Source: Isachenkonia alkalipeptolytica (GTDB lineage: Bacteria > Bacillota > Clostridia > Peptostreptococcales > T1SED10-28). Taken from it: a DNA stretch of 64,000 bases. The stretch covers positions 1 through 64,000 of the forward strand of contig NZ_SUMG01000015.1 of the NCBI RefSeq assembly GCF_009910325.1. Direction: 5' to 3'. The translations under genes and the position numbers were made by a program. Under the pieces are notes generated by a model. The model was not told the DNA's origin, searched no databases, and saw nothing but the letters and a program-made list of their open reading frames with translations. The stretch's first letter is position 1, and the number at the start of each line of letters is the position of its first letter. Below, in pieces: positions 60,283 to 64,000 of this stretch.

Positions 60283-62031
60283 CTATTCTTTGACCTCTAA
60301 ATCCACAAACCCGAATCTCATCACGTCAAACAGTCCCATATCCGTCAGTTTAATCTCCGGGATTACGGGCAGTGCCAAAAAGGACAGGGTCATAAAGGGG
60401 TCAATCCCCGAGTTTACCTTCAGTTGATCATAGGCAATGTCCAGCATGCCTTTGAATTTTTCATTGACCTTTTCCATGGAGTCCTCGGACATCAAGCCCC
60501 CGATGGGTAGGGAAAGACCGGCCAGCACTTCTCTTCGGGAGACGATGGCAATACCGCCGTCCAGGTTTTCCACTTCCTTCACCGCTGCCAGCATGTCCTC
60601 GTCCCGATCCCCGATGACGATTAAATTATGGGAATCATGACCGATGGTAAGGGCAATGGCACCGTTTTCCAGATGAAAGTCCTTTACGAGGCCCAGCCCC
60701 ACGTTTCCGGTTTTATGATGGCGTTCCATCACCGCCATTTTTAAAAGAGGCTCTCCCTGTTCGCTATAATACTTCCCCTGATCCAGCCTTACCCGTAGAT
60801 GTTCGCTTTTGGTTAACAGACTGTGGGGCAATACCTTAATGGCCCGGATTTCTTTGCCCTCCACCTGAAGCTCTAAATCCTTTAAGGAAACCCCATGAAG
60901 ATTGACACTGTTTTTAACCCACCGGGTATCCGCCCGGTTCTTGGGAAGCTTTGTTAAGAGCTCCTGTACCGGTTTTCCCTCTTTATAAACCGAATGGATC
61001 CTAAAGGTCTCCAGATCCTCCAGGACCACAAAGTCCGCCAACCGTCCCGGGGCGATGGCCCCTACCTTATCCAGGCCGTAACACTCCGCCGCATTGATGG
61101 TGGCCATTTGTACGGCGGTAATCGGGTCAAGACCCAGCTTTATGGCTTGGCGCACATTGTTGTCGATATGTCCCTCCTGCAAAAGATCCTCGGGATGGCG
61201 GTCGTCGGTGCAAAACAGGCATCTCCGGGAGTTCTCCCTGGTGACCCCTTGGATCAGGGCCTCTAAATTCCTGGCGGCGGATCCTTGGCGAATCAGCACA
61301 TACATCCCCAGGCGCAGGCGGTTTTCCATCTCTTCCACCGTGGAGCACTCGTGCTCGGTTTTAACCCCGGCCATGCGGTATGCATTCAGATCACGGTCTT
61401 TAATTTCCGGGCCGTGGCCGTCGATGATCTTGTCGCCCGCAACCAGGACTTTATCCAGAATATCCCCTCTTCCCTCAATGACCCCGGGGTAATCCATTAA
61501 TTCCCCAAGGCCCAGCACGTCCCTTCGGTCAATCAGTGTGGCCAGGTCCTCGGCCATAAGCTTCGCTCCGGCATTTTCAAACTCCGTGGAGGGGACACAG
61601 GATGGCAGCACAAAATAAAAGTTCATCGGCAGGTCCCGACTGGAGTCCATCATATATCGGATCCCCTCCAGGCCTCTTACATTAGCAATTTCATGGGGGT
61701 CCGCCACAATGCTTGTGGTTCCCTTCGGCAGCACCACCTTCATAAATTCCCGGGGGGAGACCATGGAGGACTCGATATGCACATGGCCGTCGATCAGTCC
61801 CGGGGCTAAGTATTTCCCCTTTAAGTCAATTTCCTCCACCCCGGAATAGTTTCCGATACCTACGATTTCTCCGTCCACCACGGCCACATCCCCATCGATG
61901 ATCTCCGCGGTAAACACATTGATCACTTTGGCATTTTTAAAGACCTTAGCGGCCTTTTTCCGTCCCGCCGCAACATCGATCTGTTTTTTCAGCTTTTTCT
62001 TTTCCTCCGAACCTTGTCTTTTGGAACTCAT
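60283..62031 (-). CDS. ade: Adenine deaminase
   Basis: Ade converts adenine to hypoxanthine and ammonia. The 582 residues (usual length) contain GLIDGHVHIESSMVSPREFM with the HxH metal pair (about 85), PKGTTSIVADPHEIANVRG, and FCTDDRHPEDLLQEGHIDNN in the middle. The C-terminal beta region has IGHDSHNLIVIGDRDEDM. The start shares a base with the stop of the preceding xdh frame (TGATG), so the genes are coupled. Confidence 0.95.
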   Translation of the reverse strand: MSSKRQGSEEKKKLKKQIDVAAGRKKAAKVFKNAKVINVFTAEIIDGDVAVVDGEIVGIGNYSGVEEIDLKGKYLAPGLIDGHVHIESSMVSPREFMKVVLPKGTTSIVADPHEIANVRGLEGIRYMMDSSRDLPMNFYFVLPSCVPSTEFENAGAKLMAEDLATLIDRRDVLGLGELMDYPGVIEGRGDILDKVLVAGDKIIDGHGPEIKDRDLNAYRMAGVKTEHECSTVEEMENRLRLGMYVLIRQGSAARNLEALIQGVTRENSRRCLFCTDDRHPEDLLQEGHIDNNVRQAIKLGLDPITAVQMATINAAECYGLDKVGAIAPGRLADFVVLEDLETFRIHSVYKEGKPVQELLTKLPKNRADTRWVKNSVNLHGVSLKDLELQVEGKEIRAIKVLPHSLLTKSEHLRVRLDQGKYYSEQGEPLLKMAVMERHHKTGNVGLGLVKDFHLENGAIALTIGHDSHNLIVIGDRDEDMLAAVKEVENLDGGIAIVSRREVLAGLSLPIGGLMSEDSMEKVNEKFKGMLDIAYDQLKVNSGIDPFMTLSFLALPVIPEIKLTDMGLFDVMRFGFVDLEVKE

Positions 62032-63014
62032 CAGGACGCCTCCTTTATGGCTTTCAGTAATCGCTCCGGTGTTACGGGAATCTCGGTAATTCGAACCCCC
62101 ACGGCATCGTAAATGGCGTTGAGAATTGCCGGGGCTACGGGAATCATTACCGGCTCACCGATGCCCTTTGCTCCGAAGGGAGCTGAGGATTCCGGATCCT
62201 CCACGATGATCTTTTGTACCTCCACGGCGTCCAGGGCCGTGGGAATTAAGTATTTCGTGAAATTATGGTGCTTGATTTCCCCACCCACGATATTAAGATC
62301 CTCCAACAGGGCATAGCCCTGGGCCATGGCAAAACCTCCGTCCATTTGCCCTTCAATGAGTTTCGGGTTCACCGCCCTACCCACATCCTGGACCAGTATG
62401 GCGCTTAGGATCTCTAAGGTTCCGGTTTCCGTATTGACCTCCACCTCCACGCCGCAGGCACCGAAGGTGTAGGGCCAATAGGGGTTTCCTTCCCCCGTCG
62501 CTTCATTCATCTCCGTGGTATGAGCCTGAAAAACCTCCTCCGCCTCTAAGTTCTCTCCGGAGAAATGACCGGCGATTTCTTCAAAGGAGGTGTGTTTTTC
62601 AGGATCCTTTTTTGCATATATTCGGTGATCCTTAAAAATCAGACTTTCTTCCCGGGACAAATTCAACAGCTCCCGGGCTTTGTCCTCCAGGATGGCCCTT
62701 AGGGATTCACTGGCCATTTTCATCGCATTTCCCGTATTGTAGGTTTGCCGGCTTGCGGCACAGGTTCCCGCGTCCAGGGTGGTTTTCGTATCCTCATGAT
62801 CAAAGATCACATCCTCGGTTACAATTCCCAGGATCTCCGCCGGTATTTGGGCCAGAGAGGTTTTCGCCCCCTGCCCCACTTCACAGGCGCCGGAATAAAT
62901 GGTGAAGCGACCCTGTTCATCGATCTTCGCCTTTGCCCGGGACACATCGGGAAATCCGTTGCCGTATCCCGTGCCATAAAACATCAAGCCAATCCCTTTA
63001 CCGGATTTTTTCAT
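62031..63014 (-). CDS. Molybdopterin-binding subunit of a xanthine-dehydrogenase-type enzyme, C-terminal part
   Basis: The 327 residues are the second half of the large molybdenum-cofactor subunit: YGTGYGNGFPDVSRAKAKID, CEVGQGAKTSL (MPT-binding), and the active-site glutamate in APFGAKGIGEPVMIPVAPAI (about 285-304). The first half is the overlapping frame 62998-64000, in another register. In related proteins the two halves are one chain of about 760 residues. This frame has its own ATG with GGAGGG 8 nt upstream, so it may be a truly separate subunit or the result of one extra A in the A6 run at 63009-63014. Confidence 0.85.
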   Translation of the reverse strand: MKKSGKGIGLMFYGTGYGNGFPDVSRAKAKIDEQGRFTIYSGACEVGQGAKTSLAQIPAEILGIVTEDVIFDHEDTKTTLDAGTCAASRQTYNTGNAMKMASESLRAILEDKARELLNLSREESLIFKDHRIYAKKDPEKHTSFEEIAGHFSGENLEAEEVFQAHTTEMNEATGEGNPYWPYTFGACGVEVEVNTETGTLEILSAILVQDVGRAVNPKLIEGQMDGGFAMAQGYALLEDLNIVGGEIKHHNFTKYLIPTALDAVEVQKIIVEDPESSAPFGAKGIGEPVMIPVAPAILNAIYDAVGVRITEIPVTPERLLKAIKEAS

Positions 63015-64000
63015 CGGAAGCTCCCTCCTTTTCCATCTGTCGCTGCTTTAAGTCCTCCAGATAGTTGATATTTTCATCGGGTAGCGGTTTCTTGTTCATC
63101 GCCGCCTCCAGGGCATCGAGACACCGGTCCAGGGGCACACTTTCTTTTAACACCTGTTCCGTGGCGGTTTTCGAACCCAGGGTAAACAGATTTTTCCTTC
63201 GGATGGTAAAGGGGTCCAGCCCCAGTTTTTCCCCGATTCGATCCATCTGCTGTTCATGGGCAATGGGAGGCTGGGTTGCACCAAAACCTCGCATGGCCCC
63301 GGAAAAGGGATTGTTGGTATAGACCGCATAGGAATCCACCCATACGTTGGGGATTTCATAGGGCCCGGTGATATGCACCCCGGCCTTACGCAGCACGTTA
63401 ATGGCCCAGGAGGCATAGGCTCCTGTGTCTCCCACAATTCTAGCCTTCATTCCCAGCAGTTTACCCTCTTTATCCGCTGCGGTTTTGCAGTGCATGATAA
63501 TGGGGTGGCGCTTACAGTGGGCCAGAAAGGACTCCTTCCGATCATAGACCATTTTCACCGGACGGTGAAACTTCTTGGCCGCCACCGCCAGATGAATTTG
63601 CAGGGTCAGATCCTCCCTTCCTCCGAAGGCGCCGCCTACGGCGGGGTTGATGATCCGGACCTGTTCTTCCTCCATCCCCAGGGCCCCGGCAATATCCATT
63701 CGATCAAAATGGGGATACTGGGTGGCTGCAATTACGGTCACGGTTCCGTCCTCTTCCACATAGGAAACCCCCGCCTCCGGTTGTAAAAAGGCATGGTCCA
63801 CCGCTCCGGTATAATAGGTGTCCTCTACGATCACCGCCGCTTCCTCAAAGGCTTTTTCCACGTCTCCCCGGCGGATTTTAAAATGAAAGATGGTGTTGTC
63901 CTCCCCATGAACCTTCGGGGCCTCCTCCTTCATAGCCTCCTCGGGATCAAACACCGCCGGTAATTCTTCGTAGGTTACCCGAATCCCCTGTAAGGCTTTT
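62998..64000 (-). CDS. Molybdopterin-binding subunit of a xanthine-dehydrogenase-type enzyme, N-terminal part (runs off right edge)
   Basis: The frame is open to the right edge (residues before VFDPEEAMKEEAPK read RVTYEELPA). It contains the molybdenum-subunit motifs VDHAFLQPEAGVSY, GGAFGGREDLTLQIHL, NPFSGAMRGFGATQP and FTIRRKNLF. It ends with KEGASDEKIR and TAA, 17 bp into the next frame. Such enzymes hydroxylate hypoxanthine and xanthine. FeS and FAD subunits are not in the window. An unpaired start cannot be set because the gene continues beyond 64000. Confidence 0.85.
   Translation of the reverse strand, partial: KALQGIRVTYEELPAVFDPEEAMKEEAPKVHGEDNTIFHFKIRRGDVEKAFEEAAVIVEDTYYTGAVDHAFLQPEAGVSYVEEDGTVTVIAATQYPHFDRMDIAGALGMEEEQVRIINPAVGGAFGGREDLTLQIHLAVAAKKFHRPVKMVYDRKESFLAHCKRHPIIMHCKTAADKEGKLLGMKARIVGDTGAYASWAINVLRKAGVHITGPYEIPNVWVDSYAVYTNNPFSGAMRGFGATQPPIAHEQQMDRIGEKLGLDPFTIRRKNLFTLGSKTATEQVLKESVPLDRCLDALEAAMNKKPLPDENINYLEDLKQRQMEKEGASDEKIR

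Overview
The window comes from a Bacillota genome, most likely an anaerobic Clostridia member (Alkaliphilus/Tindallia-like by gene order; this placement is inference). Supporting signs are near-consensus sigma-A promoters, strong GGAGG ribosome-binding sites, four-cysteine (zinc) versions of S4, S14 and L36, ThyX instead of ThyA, the short type-3 ProRS, and the order rpmG-secE-nusG-rplKAJL-rpoBC-rpsLG-fusA-tuf-S10-spc-alpha-ecf-truA. Almost everything is on the minus strand, so transcription runs from high to low coordinates.

Region by region. 1-416: end of an IS transposase cut by the window edge. 593-3832: truA and the vitamin ECF transporter energizing module ecfT-ecfA2-ecfA1. 3930-19820: the S10, spc and alpha ribosomal operons with secY, adk, map, infA and rpoA, starting at a clear promoter before rpsJ and ending at a terminator after rplQ. 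19840-32044: the rpoB-rpoC-ybxF-rpsL-rpsG-fusA-tuf operon with its own promoter behind an attenuator. 32061-35596: rplJ-rplL under an L10 leader, and rpmG-secE-nusG-rplK-rplA. 35617-37761: a second, almost identical tuf gene and sigH. 37771-48425: yacP, rlmB, thyX, mrnC, cysS, gltX, proS, ispF, ispD, yacL and carD. 48493-50633: an unknown cysteine-rich gene on the plus strand, radA, and what looks like the last ~38 codons of clpC.

50641-52223 is the most interesting part: an IscB-type element, consisting of a HEARO/omega-RNA region followed by an IscB nuclease gene. All RuvC and HNH catalytic residues are present, but codon 97 is an in-frame TGA. The element abuts the clpC remnant, in the place where ctsR-mcsAB-clpC is normally found; disA is also missing from its usual site next to radA.

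52455-58573 holds an EF-G paralogue, hisC, a PLP-fold/GNAT fusion in which the Schiff-base lysine is replaced by Glu, and a membrane-anchored protein of unknown role. 58829-64000 is a purine-degradation group: guanine deaminase, adenine deaminase and the molybdopterin subunit of a xanthine-dehydrogenase-type hydroxylase. The last is split into two overlapping frames and runs off the right edge. Together these would convert guanine to xanthine and adenine to hypoxanthine, and hydroxylate hypoxanthine and xanthine.

No tRNA, rRNA or CRISPR array was found.
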